Shown piece after piece: positions 16,942 to 24,990 of a stretch of DNA of 64,000 nt. Below the pieces are notes generated by a model, which worked only from the letters and a program-made list of their open reading frames with translations, did not search any database and was not told where the DNA came from. This stretch comes from Streptomyces cylindrosporus (GTDB lineage: Bacteria > Actinomycetota > Actinomycetes > Streptomycetales > Streptomycetaceae). Positions within the stretch are counted from its first letter, which is position 1. Each line of letters begins with the position of its first letter. Made by a program: the position numbers and the translations under genes. The DNA is taken from assembly GCF_022698165.1 (NCBI RefSeq), contig NZ_JALDAY010000022.1, positions 62,001 to 126,000 on the forward strand, read 5' to 3'.

Positions 16942-17559
16942 TCAGACGCCCGCCCGCTCCGCAGGTGACAGCGCCGCCAGCTGCTGGGCGAACGGCACCA
17001 CCTCGAACTCGTCCCTCACCTGCCGCTTCGTCGCCGACAGGCCCCGCATCAGCGCCGCCAGCTCCCCCGCCGCCCGCTCGATCCGGCCGTCCAGACCCTC
17101 CGCGCCCCAGTCCTCCGACGCCGCGTAGACGCCCGTCGGCACGACCACCGCCCGCAGATACGCGAACAGCGGACGCAGCGCGTGCTCCAGGACCAGCGAG
17201 TGCCTGGCCGTGCCGCCAGTCGCCGCGATCAGCACCGGCTTGCCGGCCAGCGCGTCCTTGTCCAGTACGTCGAAGAAGGACTTGAACAGGCCGCTGTACG
17301 ACGCCGAGAACACCGGCGTGACCACGATCAGCCCGTCGGCCGCGGTCACCGCTTCCTGCGCGGCGGACAGGGCCTTGCCCGCGAACCCGTTCGTGAAGTT
17401 GTGGGCGATCTCCACCGCGAGGTCCCGCAGCTCGACCACCTCCACCTCCACGTCCGTCTCCCCGGGCGTGGCCCGTCCCACCGCCGCCGCCAGCCGGTCG
17501 CCCAGCAGCCGTGTCGACGACGGGACGCTCAGCCCGGCCGAGACCACGACGAGCCTCAT
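16942..17559 (-). CDS. NADPH-dependent FMN reductase
   Basis: A 205-residue flavodoxin-like reductase. The FMN phosphate-binding segment is SAGLSVPSSTRLLGDRL near the N-terminus, and DGLIVVTPVFSASYSGLFK is the conserved second flavin loop of the MsuE/SsuE group. It should supply reduced FMN to the luciferase-like monooxygenase encoded immediately upstream, whose stop overlaps its start (ATGA). Together they form a two-component flavin monooxygenase, of the type annotated as CE1758/CE1759 in corynebacteria. Confidence 0.92.
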   Translation of the reverse strand: MRLVVVSAGLSVPSSTRLLGDRLAAAVGRATPGETDVEVEVVELRDLAVEIAHNFTNGFAGKALSAAQEAVTAADGLIVVTPVFSASYSGLFKSFFDVLDKDALAGKPVLIAATGGTARHSLVLEHALRPLFAYLRAVVVPTGVYAASEDWGAEGLDGRIERAAGELAALMRGLSATKRQVRDEFEVVPFAQQLAALSPAERAGV

Positions 17560-18644
17560 GCCACGACCTCCTTCCGCGCGGCGGCCAGCAGGGACGCGTG
17601 GGTCGGCGCCTCCGGCACGTCCGCCGGGCGGCCCGCCGCGAACTCCTTGCGCAGCACCGGCACGACCTCCTCGCCCAGCATGTCGATCTGCTCCAGGACC
17701 GTCTTCAGCGGCAGCCCGGCGTGGTCCACCAGGAACAGCTGGCGCTGGTAGTCACCGGCGTAGTCGCGGAAGGCGAGGGTCTTCTCGATGACCTCCTGCG
17801 GGGAGCCGACGGTCAGCGGGGTCTGCTCGGTGAACTCCTCCAGCGAGGGCCCGTGGCCGTACACCGGCGCCACGTCGAAGTACGGGCGGAACTCACGCAC
17901 CGCGTCCTGCGAGTTCTTCCGCATGAAGACCTGGCCGCCGAGGCCCACGATCGCCTGCTCCGGCGTCCCGTGCCCGTAGTACGCGTACCGCGTCCGGTAC
18001 AGCTCGACCATCCGCTTGGTGTGGTCGGCCGGCCAGAAGATGTTGTTGTGGAAGAAGCCGTCGCCGTAGTACGCCGCCTGCTCGGCGATCTCGGGCGAGC
18101 GGATCGAGCCGTGCCAGACGAACGGCGGTACGCCGTCCAGCGGGCGCGGCGTGGAGGTGAAGCCCTGCAGCGGGGTGCGGAACTTGCCCTCCCAGTCGAC
18201 CACGTCCTCGCGCCACAGGCGGCGCAGCAGGGCGTAGTTCTCGATGGCGAGGTTGATGCCCTGGCGGATGTCCTGGCCGAACCAGGGGTAGACCGGGCCG
18301 GTGTTGCCGCGGCCCATCATCAGGTCCACCCGGCCGTCGGCCAGGTGCTGGAGCATCGCGAAGTCCTCGGCGATCTTCACCGGGTCGTTGGTGGTGATCA
18401 GCGTCGTGGAGGTGGAGAGGATCAGCTTCTCCGTCTGCGCGGCGACGTAACCGAGCATGGTGGTCGGCGACGACGGCACGAACGGCGGGTTGTGGTGCTC
18501 GCCGGTCGCGAAGACGTCCAGGCCGACCTCCTCGGCCTTCAGCGCGATCGCGACCATGGCCTTGATGCGCTCGCGCTCGGTCGGCGTACGCCCGGTCGTC
18601 GGGTCCGGCGTGACATCGCCGACGCTGAAGATCCCGAACTGCAT
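17556..18644 (-). CDS. Luciferase-like (LLM class) flavin-dependent monooxygenase
   Basis: A 362-residue alkanal-monooxygenase-like TIM barrel. Family segments include MQFGIFSVGDVTPDP, FATGEHHNPPFVPSSP and DLMMGRGNTGPVYPWFG. It should use FMNH2 from the reductase encoded downstream in the same operon. The substrate is not predictable. Upstream, GGAGGA precedes the ATG and a TATAGT -10 candidate abuts the inverted repeat at 18665-18678, suggesting repression by a MarR- or TetR-type protein. Confidence 0.92.
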   Translation of the reverse strand: MQFGIFSVGDVTPDPTTGRTPTERERIKAMVAIALKAEEVGLDVFATGEHHNPPFVPSSPTTMLGYVAAQTEKLILSTSTTLITTNDPVKIAEDFAMLQHLADGRVDLMMGRGNTGPVYPWFGQDIRQGINLAIENYALLRRLWREDVVDWEGKFRTPLQGFTSTPRPLDGVPPFVWHGSIRSPEIAEQAAYYGDGFFHNNIFWPADHTKRMVELYRTRYAYYGHGTPEQAIVGLGGQVFMRKNSQDAVREFRPYFDVAPVYGHGPSLEEFTEQTPLTVGSPQEVIEKTLAFRDYAGDYQRQLFLVDHAGLPLKTVLEQIDMLGEEVVPVLRKEFAAGRPADVPEAPTHASLLAAARKEVVA

Positions 18645-18664
18645 GGTCGCTCATCCTCCAGGTT

Positions 18665-18678
18665 GTTGACTGTTCAAC
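18665..18678. promoter_or_regulatory. Operator-like inverted repeat at the monooxygenase promoter
   Basis: GTTGA and TCAAC flank CTGT, immediately downstream of a TATAGT -10 candidate read on the minus strand and 20 bases upstream of the monooxygenase start. The layout fits a repressor site. The extended left arm, GGTTGTTGAC, recurs in a longer palindrome inside hemD (60118-60142). Confidence 0.5.
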
Positions 18679-18731
18679 TATACCCGGAAACGACCCCCAC
18701 GCCCCCCGTATTCCGCCCCGACCCCGGCGAC

Positions 18732-18753
18732 TGTCAGTGCCCCGTCCTACCAT
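18732..18753 (+). promoter_or_regulatory. PafBC/RecA-NDp-type DNA-damage promoter (leaderless)
   Basis: TGTCAGTG, eight bases, then TACCAT matches the RecA-independent damage promoter known from mycobacteria (TTGTCRGTG-N8-TAnnnT) except for the first T. The ATG at 18760 falls at the expected transcription start, so the AraC-type gene is probably leaderless and damage-inducible. The same element is at 51855-51876. Confidence 0.6.
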
Positions 18754-18759
18754 CCCGAC

Positions 18760-19575
18760 ATGGCCGCCCCACGCCGTGACCACCGAGGCATCGTCGGCGC
18801 CGCGGACTTCCTCGCCCACGTGGACTTCCGCCGCCCCGAGCCCGCCGAGCCGCTGCGCCGGTACGTCGAGCACTACTGGCTGATCGACTGGGACCTGCCC
18901 GAGCCGTACGTCTCGCACGTGGTCCCGCACCCCGCGGTCCACCTCGTCTTCCAGCGGCTCGCGGGCCAGGAGCCCTTCGTGGAGCTCGCGGGCATCCCGT
19001 CCGGCCTCTTCGCCCAGAAACTGGAGGGGCGGGGGCGGGTCTGCGGTGTCAAGTTCCGCCCCGGCGCCTTCCGCCCCTTCGCGCCGGACCACCCGGTGAG
19101 CGAGTGGACGGGCCGGCGCGTCGACTTCCCCGCCGCCTTCCCGACGGCCACCCCGGCCACCGTCCGCGCCGTCCTCGCCCCGGACGACGAGCCGGCCCGC
19201 GTCGCCGCCCTCGACGCCTACCTCCTCTCCCTCACCCCCCGCCCCGACCCCCAGGCCGACCTCGCCGCCACGCTCGTCGAACACATCCGCACCGACCGCA
19301 CGATCCGCCGCGTCGCCGACTTCGCCCACGCCGAGGGGATGTCCGTACGACTGCTCCAGCGGCTGTTCGCCGGGTACGTCGGGGTCGGCCCGAAGTGGGT
19401 CATCCTGCGCTACCGCATCCACGAGGCGCTGGAGCACGCGGAGACGGACCGCGAGGTGGACTGGGCGACCCTGGCGGCCGACCTCGGCTACGCCGACCAG
19501 GCCCACCTGGTACGGGACTTCACGGCGACGGTCGGAGTGCCACCCACCGCCTACGCGGCCAGGACCTCCGGCTGA
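18760..19575 (+). CDS. AraC-family transcriptional regulator
   Basis: A 271-residue regulator. The N-terminal part (YVEHYWLIDWDLPEPYVSHV, KFRPGAFRPF) is the ligand-domain type often annotated DUF6597. The C-terminal AraC/HTH_18 domain carries IRRVADFAHAEGMSVRLLQR and WATLAADLGYADQAHLVRDF with the usual GVPPTAY ending. Its start lies seven bases after the -10 of a PafBC-type promoter, suggesting a leaderless, DNA-damage-responsive mRNA. Proteins of this type sometimes sit beside DNA repair or alkylation genes, but none is adjacent here. Confidence 0.9.
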   Translation: MAAPRRDHRGIVGAADFLAHVDFRRPEPAEPLRRYVEHYWLIDWDLPEPYVSHVVPHPAVHLVFQRLAGQEPFVELAGIPSGLFAQKLEGRGRVCGVKFRPGAFRPFAPDHPVSEWTGRRVDFPAAFPTATPATVRAVLAPDDEPARVAALDAYLLSLTPRPDPQADLAATLVEHIRTDRTIRRVADFAHAEGMSVRLLQRLFAGYVGVGPKWVILRYRIHEALEHAETDREVDWATLAADLGYADQAHLVRDFTATVGVPPTAYAARTSG

Positions 19576-19731
19576 ACAACGCGGTGCAGCAACTGGCCGA
19601 CGCGGGTGGCTCCGCCGGTTTGACGGCTGTCTACTTCGGGGCGCTGCCGCGTGGGCCGGCCCCGGCAGGGGCACTTACAGCCCCGCGCCCCTGAGGGCAT
19701 GTCCCCGCCACCCCTTCAGGCCCCAGCCCCA

Positions 19732-20622
19732 TCAAGGGACGAGGACCAACCGGCCGCGCACCCCGCCCTCCTCCAGGCGGGCGTGGGCCTTCGCGGCGTC
19801 CTCCAGGGCGTACGTCTCCGCGACCCGGAGGGTGAGCACACCCTCGTCCACCAGCCCTGCCAGTTCGGCGAGTTGGCGGCCGTCGGCGCCGACGGCCACG
19901 TGGGTCGACCGCACCCCCCGCACCGAGGCCGGCTCGGCGCCGGGGCGGACGCCGACGTACGCGCCCCCGTCCCGTACCCACGCCAGGGCCGTCTCGCCGA
20001 GGACGGCCGCGTCCAGCACGCCGTCGAAGCTCGCGGCCTCCACACCACCGGAGGTGAAGCGGGCGGCCCCCAGGGACCGTACGAGCTCCTCGTCCGCCTC
20101 CCGGGCCAGCGCGGTCACCACCAGGCCCCGCCGCGCGGCGAGTTGGACGGCGAACCCGCCGACCGCGCCCGCCGCACCGGTCACCAGCAGCGACTGCCCC
20201 TCCGTCAACTCCAGCAGATCCAGGGCCTGTACGGCGGTCAGGCCGTTCAGCGGCAGGGTCGAGGCGTGCACGGCGTCCACCGTGGCCGGGGCCTTCGCCA
20301 CCGCGTCCGTCTCCACCACGACGTACTCGGCGTGCGTGCCCAGCGGCCGCACCATGCCGGGGTCGATCGCGACCACCTGGTCGCCGACGCTCCACGCGGT
20401 GGCCACGCCGGTCGCGTCCACCGTCCCGGCGACGTCCCAGCCGAGCCCGATCTCCTTGCCCGCGCCGCCGAAGAACCCGCCCCGCACGCCCGCGTCCACC
20501 GGGTTGAGCCCGGCCGCCGCGACCTTGATCCGCACCTGCCGCGGGCCGGGCTCGGGCACCGCACGCTCCACTACCTCGACGACCTCGGCCCCACCGAAGG
20601 TCCTCACCACTGCTGCACGCAT
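19732..20622 (-). CDS. NADP-dependent quinone oxidoreductase-like dehydrogenase (MDR family)
   Basis: A 296-residue medium-chain reductase without the structural zinc Cys cluster. The N-terminus MRAAVVRTFGGAEVVEVVE and AGLNPVDAGVRGG are typical of zeta-crystallin/quinone oxidoreductases. The nucleotide-binding glycines are in LVTGAAGAVGGFAVQLA. It should reduce quinones or related electrophiles with NADPH. It is transcribed divergently from an HxlR-type regulator over a 124-bp region rich in inverted repeats, the classic arrangement for a redox- or quinone-sensing regulator and its target. Confidence 0.9.
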   Translation of the reverse strand: MRAAVVRTFGGAEVVEVVERAVPEPGPRQVRIKVAAAGLNPVDAGVRGGFFGGAGKEIGLGWDVAGTVDATGVATAWSVGDQVVAIDPGMVRPLGTHAEYVVVETDAVAKAPATVDAVHASTLPLNGLTAVQALDLLELTEGQSLLVTGAAGAVGGFAVQLAARRGLVVTALAREADEELVRSLGAARFTSGGVEAASFDGVLDAAVLGETALAWVRDGGAYVGVRPGAEPASVRGVRSTHVAVGADGRQLAELAGLVDEGVLTLRVAETYALEDAAKAHARLEEGGVRGRLVLVP

Positions 20623-20690
20623 ACCAACTTCCCACCAATCAGGGTTATTTGTGCCGCTTTCCTTTCGGCGGTGACAACCCTAGGAAGAGG

Positions 20691-20712
20691 AACTATCCTC
20701 CGGGAAGTAGTT
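20691..20712. promoter_or_regulatory. Candidate HxlR operator in the divergent promoter
   Basis: AACTA (20691-20695) and TAGTT (20708-20712) are inverted and 12 bases apart. A second dyad, AGGGTT (20641-20646) with AACCCT (20676-20681), nests GCCG/CGGC inside it and could fold in the reductase leader RNA. Spacing suits a dimeric winged-helix repressor. Confidence 0.4.
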
Positions 20713-20746
20713 ACCTGAGAGTGCGTACATACCCCGAAGGGAAGCC

Positions 20747-21154
20747 ATGGCGACCATGACCGCGGGTCAGCGGCGCGAGAAGGCACGGGTCGAGTACGAC
20801 GCCTTCATCCGGGCCTGCCCCACCAACCAGCTCCTCGACCGGCTCAGCGACAAGTGGGTCAGCCTGGTCGTCGCCGCCCTCTCCGGCGGCCCCATGCGCT
20901 ACAGCGACCTCAGCCGCAAGATCGCCGGCGTGAGCCCCAAGATGCTGACGCAGACCCTGCGCGCCCTGGAACGGGACGGCATCCTCAGCCGTACGGTCAC
21001 CCCGTCGGTCCCGGTCCGCGTCGACTACGAGCTCACGGAGCTGGGCGCCAGCCTGGCCTGCCTGCTCACCGCGGTGAAGACCTGGGCGGAGACCCACATC
21101 GAGGAGGTCCACGAGGCGCGGGAGCGGTACGACGCGGAGGCCGACGTCAGCTAG
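20747..21154 (+). CDS. HxlR family transcriptional regulator
   Basis: A 135-residue winged-helix regulator. Family segments are ACPTNQLLDRLSDKWVSLVV, MRYSDLSRKIAGVSPKMLTQ and TLRALERDGILSRTV. A Cys at about residue 24 (RACP) is at the position of the redox- or quinone-sensing Cys in QorR/YodB-like members. It faces the quinone oxidoreductase gene and probably represses it. AAGGGAA provides the ribosome site. It converges on the MarR gene, sharing the last bases of the stop codon. Confidence 0.92.
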   Translation: MATMTAGQRREKARVEYDAFIRACPTNQLLDRLSDKWVSLVVAALSGGPMRYSDLSRKIAGVSPKMLTQTLRALERDGILSRTVTPSVPVRVDYELTELGASLACLLTAVKTWAETHIEEVHEARERYDAEADVS

Positions 21155-21630
21155 ACCTCACCGGCGCGCAACCGGGCCACCTGCGCGCCGCTGAACTCCA
21201 CCGTCCGCCTCATGTGCCCGACGATCACAGCGAGCTGGCGGTCGTCGAGGCCGTCGAAGAGGGTGGACCAGCCGCCGCCCAGCCGCTCCCACATCCGCCC
21301 GAACTCAGCGATCTTCTCGGGCACGGTCGCCACGAGCACCTTGCGCCGGTCGCCCGCGTCCCGCTCCCGGACCACGTACCCGGCCTTCTCCAGCCGGTCC
21401 ACCAGCCGGGTCGCCGACCCGGTGGTCAGCCCCGTCAGCTCGGCGATCCGGCCGGTCGTGACGGGCGCGCCCTCCAGCGTGAGCAGGTTCAGGCACTGCA
21501 GATCGGTGGGGTGCAGCCCGAGGTGGTCGGCGACGGCCTGGTTGAACAGGGCGTACGAGGCCATGTAGCGGCGCGAGACCGAGGACAGCTCGTCCAGCAG
21601 CCGCTCACGTGCCGTCGTACCACCCGCCAC
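21151..21630 (-). CDS. MarR family transcriptional regulator
   Basis: A 159-residue winged-helix regulator with the characteristic LTTGSATRLVDRLEKAGYVV segment followed by RERDAGDRRKV. GTG 21630 is preferred because GAGAGGAG lies at proper spacing; an in-frame ATG at 21717 would add 29 low-complexity residues. The stop is shared with the convergent HxlR gene through a palindromic CTAG at 21151-21154. Its target is unknown, though MarR-like inverted repeats occur at the monooxygenase promoter about 3 kb away. Confidence 0.9.
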   Translation of the reverse strand: MAGGTTARERLLDELSSVSRRYMASYALFNQAVADHLGLHPTDLQCLNLLTLEGAPVTTGRIAELTGLTTGSATRLVDRLEKAGYVVRERDAGDRRKVLVATVPEKIAEFGRMWERLGGGWSTLFDGLDDRQLAVIVGHMRRTVEFSGAQVARLRAGEV

Positions 21631-21719
21631 GGCCCCACTCCTCTCCACCCGCACCGCCCCTCCCCCCGCTTCCCTGCGCCGTGCAGAAATCGTACGACGC
21701 AGCGACCCTGCGGGCATTC

Positions 21720-22184
21720 TCAGAAGTAGTACTCGTCCCCCGTGTCGAGCACGAGCACCCGCTGCCGGTCATTGGCCCGGTTCCGGTCCACCGCACCGCC
21801 GTTCCACACGGTGTCCAGCTCCAGCAGCACCTCCGTGGGCGCGTCACGCAGCCGTACCCGCAGACTGATCTGCTCGCCCAGGTCGTCCGCCGCCAGCGCT
21901 CCCACCCGGCACAGCACCCCGCTCGGCCCGGACCGCGCGCACCCCGCCGGCAGCTCCTGCCGGTCGGCGAGCGGCTCCGACCAGCGCAGCCGCACCGTGG
22001 CATCGGGCACGGCGGACGGCCCGTGGTTGCGCGGGGTGAACCGTACGTACGCCTGACCGGCCGACATCGAGGCGGCCCCGTGATAGGCGAGGTCGGCCTC
22101 GGGCCCGCCGCCGACGGCACCGGCGGGCCCGGCCGCCCCGCAGACCGCCACCATCGCCGCGACCCCCGCAAGAACCTTCCGCAT
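21720..22184 (-). CDS. Small secreted hypothetical protein
   Basis: A 154-residue protein with a Sec-type signal peptide (MRKVLAGVAAMVAVCGAAG, cleavage near AGAVGG). The mature part is rich in beta-strand patterns (YVRFTPRNHGPSAVPDATVR, VLLELDTVWNGG) reminiscent of bacterial Ig-like or DUF11-type domains. GAGGAG precedes the ATG at 22184. Two Cys (in GCARS and VLCRV) could form a disulfide. Function unknown. Confidence 0.75.
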   Translation of the reverse strand: MRKVLAGVAAMVAVCGAAGPAGAVGGGPEADLAYHGAASMSAGQAYVRFTPRNHGPSAVPDATVRLRWSEPLADRQELPAGCARSGPSGVLCRVGALAADDLGEQISLRVRLRDAPTEVLLELDTVWNGGAVDRNRANDRQRVLVLDTGDEYYF

Positions 22185-22313
22185 ACCCACTCCTCACTCG
22201 ACGTGGACGTACGGATGTATCCCACGCGCGGCACGGGACAGGCGCCGTCCATCAGGTGACAGTGGGCGGGTGGGCAGGTGAGCGGGCGGCGGCGGGCATG
22301 CGAGGCTGCTGCC

Positions 22314-22649
22314 ATGCTGATCGCCCGCTCCGCCGCCCTGTTCCTGGTCGCCGCCGTCTTCGAGATCGGCGGCGCCTGGCTGATCTGGCAGGGAGTACGC
22401 GAACACCGCGGCTGGCTGTGGATGGCCGGCGGGGTGCTCGCGTTGGGCGCGTACGGCTTCGTCGCCACCTTCCAGCCGGACACCCACTTCGGCCGCATCC
22501 TGGCGGCATACGGCGGCATCTTCGTGGCGGGTTCGATCGCGTGGGGCATGGTGGCGGACGGCTACCGCCCGGACCGCTGGGATGTGACGGGCGCGTTGGT
22601 CTGCCTGGCGGGAATGGCCGTAATCATGTGGGCGCCGCGAGGACACTGA
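22314..22649 (+). CDS. YnfA family (UPF0060) small membrane protein
   Basis: A 111-residue four-helix membrane protein. The sequence LFLVAAVFEIGGAWLIWQGV, AYGFVATFQPDTHFGRILAA and AYGGIFVAGSIAWG is diagnostic of the YnfA/UPF0060 family, which is related to small multidrug resistance transporters. The length matches the family (about 108-112). It may act as a drug or cation exporter, but this is not firmly established for the family. Monocistronic, followed by a dispersed repeat. Confidence 0.9.
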   Translation: MLIARSAALFLVAAVFEIGGAWLIWQGVREHRGWLWMAGGVLALGAYGFVATFQPDTHFGRILAAYGGIFVAGSIAWGMVADGYRPDRWDVTGALVCLAGMAVIMWAPRGH

Positions 22650-22654
22650 CCTAA

Positions 22655-22711
22655 GGGGCGCGGGGAACTGCGCGACAAGCCCCCACGAACCCGCAGCCGC
22701 CCAAAATGCGC
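22655..22711 (+). repeat. Streptomyces-type dispersed intergenic repeat
   Basis: The stretch beginning GGGGCGCGGGGAACTGCGCG and continuing through CAAGCCCCCACGAACCCGCA resembles a very common Streptomyces intergenic repeat that lies downstream of many genes. It probably serves as a processing or termination element. Recognition is from memory of the genus. Confidence 0.6.
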
Positions 22712-22777
22712 AACCCCCACGGCGCCTAGACTCTCCAAGGCAACCCGCACACGAAACCCCGCCGAGGAGCGAACCCC

Positions 22778-23536
22778 ATGGCCCCGTCCCGCATCGCGAT
22801 CGTCACCGGCGCAAGCAGCGGAATCGGCGCCGCGACCGCCCGCAAGCTCGCCGAGGCCGGCTACCGAGTGGTCCTCACCGCCCGCCGCGAGGACCGCATC
22901 GAGGCCCTCGCCAAGGAGCTCAACGACGCCGGCCACCAGGCCACGGCCTACACCCTGGACGTCACGGACAGGGCGGCCGTCGACGAGTTCGCGACGGCGT
23001 TCAAGACCGTCGCCGTACTCGTCAACAACGCCGGCGGAGCCCTCGGCGCCGACCCCGTCGCCACCGGCGATCCCGCCGACTGGCGCACGATGTACGAGAC
23101 GAACGTCATCGGCACCCTGAACGTCACCCAGGCCCTGCTCCCCAAGCTCGTCGCGAGCGGCGACGGCACGGTCGTCGTCGTGTCCTCCACGGCCGGCCTC
23201 GGCACGTACGAGGGCGGCGCGGGTTACGTAGCCGCCAAGCACGGCGAGCACGTCCTCGCCGAGACCCTCCGCCTGGAGATCGTCGGCCAGCCGGTCCGCG
23301 TGATCGAGATCGCGCCCGGCATGGTGAAGACGGACGAGTTCGCGCTGACCCGCTTCGGCGGGGACGAGGAGAAGGCCGCGAAGGTGTACCAGGGCGTGGC
23401 CGAACCGCTCACCGCGAACGACGTGGCGGACACCATCGCCTGGACGGTCACCCGCCCCCACCACGTCAACGTCGACCTCCTGGTCCTGCGCCCGCGCGCC
23501 CAGGCGTCGAACACCAAGGTCCACCGGGAGCTGTGA
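22778..23536 (+). CDS. Short-chain dehydrogenase/reductase (classical SDR)
   Basis: A 252-residue Rossmann-fold oxidoreductase. The cofactor loop is TGASSGIG, with RRED at the end of the second strand suggesting NADP(H). The catalytic residues are in VVSSTAGLG (Ser) and YVAAK (Tyr and Lys). It resembles YdfG-type serine/3-hydroxy acid dehydrogenases. GAGGAG precedes the ATG. Its stop overlaps the start of the tiny membrane-protein gene (TGATG), so the two are co-translated. Substrate unknown. Confidence 0.93.
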   Translation: MAPSRIAIVTGASSGIGAATARKLAEAGYRVVLTARREDRIEALAKELNDAGHQATAYTLDVTDRAAVDEFATAFKTVAVLVNNAGGALGADPVATGDPADWRTMYETNVIGTLNVTQALLPKLVASGDGTVVVVSSTAGLGTYEGGAGYVAAKHGEHVLAETLRLEIVGQPVRVIEIAPGMVKTDEFALTRFGGDEEKAAKVYQGVAEPLTANDVADTIAWTVTRPHHVNVDLLVLRPRAQASNTKVHREL

Positions 23537-23676
23537 TGCCCGAAGACGCCGACCGGCAGCGCCTCGCCCTGGAGAAGAAGCGCGAGCGGTACGTCTGGTA
23601 CTACCTCGCGTACTTCCTCTTCGGCATCCACATCGTGGCCTTCGTGATGATCTACGCGGTGCTGCACGCGAAGTAG
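23536..23676 (+). CDS. Tiny membrane protein, 46 aa (DUF6126-like)
   Basis: A 46-residue ORF whose ATG overlaps the preceding TGA. The product has a charged N-terminal half (DRQRLALEKKRERYVW) followed by one hydrophobic helix (YYLAYFLFGIHIVAFVMIYA). Codon use matches the neighbours and the coupling is tight, so it is very likely real. The RERYVWY and FGIH pattern resembles small Streptomyces proteins annotated DUF6126, recalled from memory. Function unknown. Confidence 0.75.
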   Translation: MPEDADRQRLALEKKRERYVWYYLAYFLFGIHIVAFVMIYAVLHAK

Positions 23677-23704
23677 GCGTGGAGTTGACGTAGGGTCACG
23701 GAAC

Positions 23705-24970
23705 GTGGACAGACACATAGCCTTCGACAAGCTGTGCAACTTCCGTGACCTGGGCGGCTACCGGACAGCGGACGGGCGGCGTGTCCGCCCCGGCCGGCTG
23801 TACCGCGCGGACTCCCTCGGCAAGCTGCGACCGGGCACCGCGGACTGGTCCCGCTTCCTGTCCCTCGGCATCCGCACGGTGATCGACCTGCGCCACCCCT
23901 GGGAGGTGGAGGCGCGGGGCCGTGTCCCGTCCGACCCGTCGTTCACGTACCACAACCTCAGCATCGAGCACCGCCCGTACAACCAGGCGGCGCTGGCCCC
24001 GGACATCGACCCGGGCCCGTACCTGGCCGAGCGCTACATGGAGGTGGCGGAGGACGGTACGGAGGAGATCCGCGCGGCCCTGCGACTGATCGTGAAGTCG
24101 GCGGAGTCGGCGTCCCCCCTGGCCTTCCACTGCGCCTCGGGCAAGGACCGCACGGGCCAACTGGCGGCACTGGTCCTGCACTTGCTCGGCGTCCCGGCCT
24201 CGACGATCACCGAGGACTACAGCCTCACGGAACTGGCCGCCCCCGCCCTGCTCGCCGGCTGGCGGTCCCGCAACAACGGAAGCCTCCCGACGTGGCTGGG
24301 CTTCGGCCGCGCCCCCGAGTCGGCGATGCGCCTGTTCCTGACGGCCCTCGAATCCCGCTACGGCTCGACCGAGCAGTACGTCTCCGACGCCCTCGGCCTG
24401 GACCCGGCCCGCCTCTCCACGACCCTCCGCACCCACCTCCTGGAACCCCTCCCCACCACCTGGCCACCCCTGACCCACCGCAGGGCGATCCCCGCGGACG
24501 CCCCGTCCCTGGTCCGCCTGCGCGACACGGCGGCCCTGTGGCAGCTGGCGAGGGGCATCGACCAGTGGAAGCCGGGCGAGAAGGACGAGACCCACTTCCG
24601 CACCCGCATGGAACGGGGCGAGGTCTGGCTGACCCACGCCGGTCCCCACCTCACCGGCGCCTGGGAAATCTGGTGGGAGGACCCGGCGGCCTGGGGCCCC
24701 CGCCCCGCGGACGCGGGCTACATCCACCGCCTGATGACAACCCCCCACACGTCCCCGCCGGGAACGGGCCGCGAGATGCTCGCCAAAGCAGAGTCCCGAA
24801 TCAGCGCAACGGGCCGCCCGTACGCCCGCCTGGACTGCCTCGCCTCCAACCCCCGCCTACGCGCGTACTACGAGTCGGCGGGCTACAAGGTGGTCGGCGA
24901 ACAGCGCGCAAAGAACGGCGGGCCGGGCAGCCCGTACGCGGTGACGCTACTGGAGAAACGGCTCGCATAA
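23705..24970 (+). CDS. Fusion: tyrosine/serine protein phosphatase + GNAT acetyltransferase
   Basis: A 421-residue two-domain protein. Residues about 5-250 are a PtpA/IphP-type tyrosine-serine phosphatase with NFRDLGGYRTADG at the N-terminus and the catalytic P-loop HCASGKDRTG (Cys-x5-Arg). Residues about 255-421 are a GNAT-like acetyltransferase with RRAIPADAPSLVRLRD, GTGREMLAKAE and LDCLASNPRLRAYYESAGY. The two are in one uninterrupted frame. GTG 23705 lies about nine bases after TAGGGT and has no ribosome site, consistent with a leaderless mRNA. Substrates are unknown. A strong hairpin follows the stop. Confidence 0.88.
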   Translation: MDRHIAFDKLCNFRDLGGYRTADGRRVRPGRLYRADSLGKLRPGTADWSRFLSLGIRTVIDLRHPWEVEARGRVPSDPSFTYHNLSIEHRPYNQAALAPDIDPGPYLAERYMEVAEDGTEEIRAALRLIVKSAESASPLAFHCASGKDRTGQLAALVLHLLGVPASTITEDYSLTELAAPALLAGWRSRNNGSLPTWLGFGRAPESAMRLFLTALESRYGSTEQYVSDALGLDPARLSTTLRTHLLEPLPTTWPPLTHRRAIPADAPSLVRLRDTAALWQLARGIDQWKPGEKDETHFRTRMERGEVWLTHAGPHLTGAWEIWWEDPAAWGPRPADAGYIHRLMTTPHTSPPGTGREMLAKAESRISATGRPYARLDCLASNPRLRAYYESAGYKVVGEQRAKNGGPGSPYAVTLLEKRLA

Positions 24971-24990
24971 CCCACAGGGGTCAACTCGAC

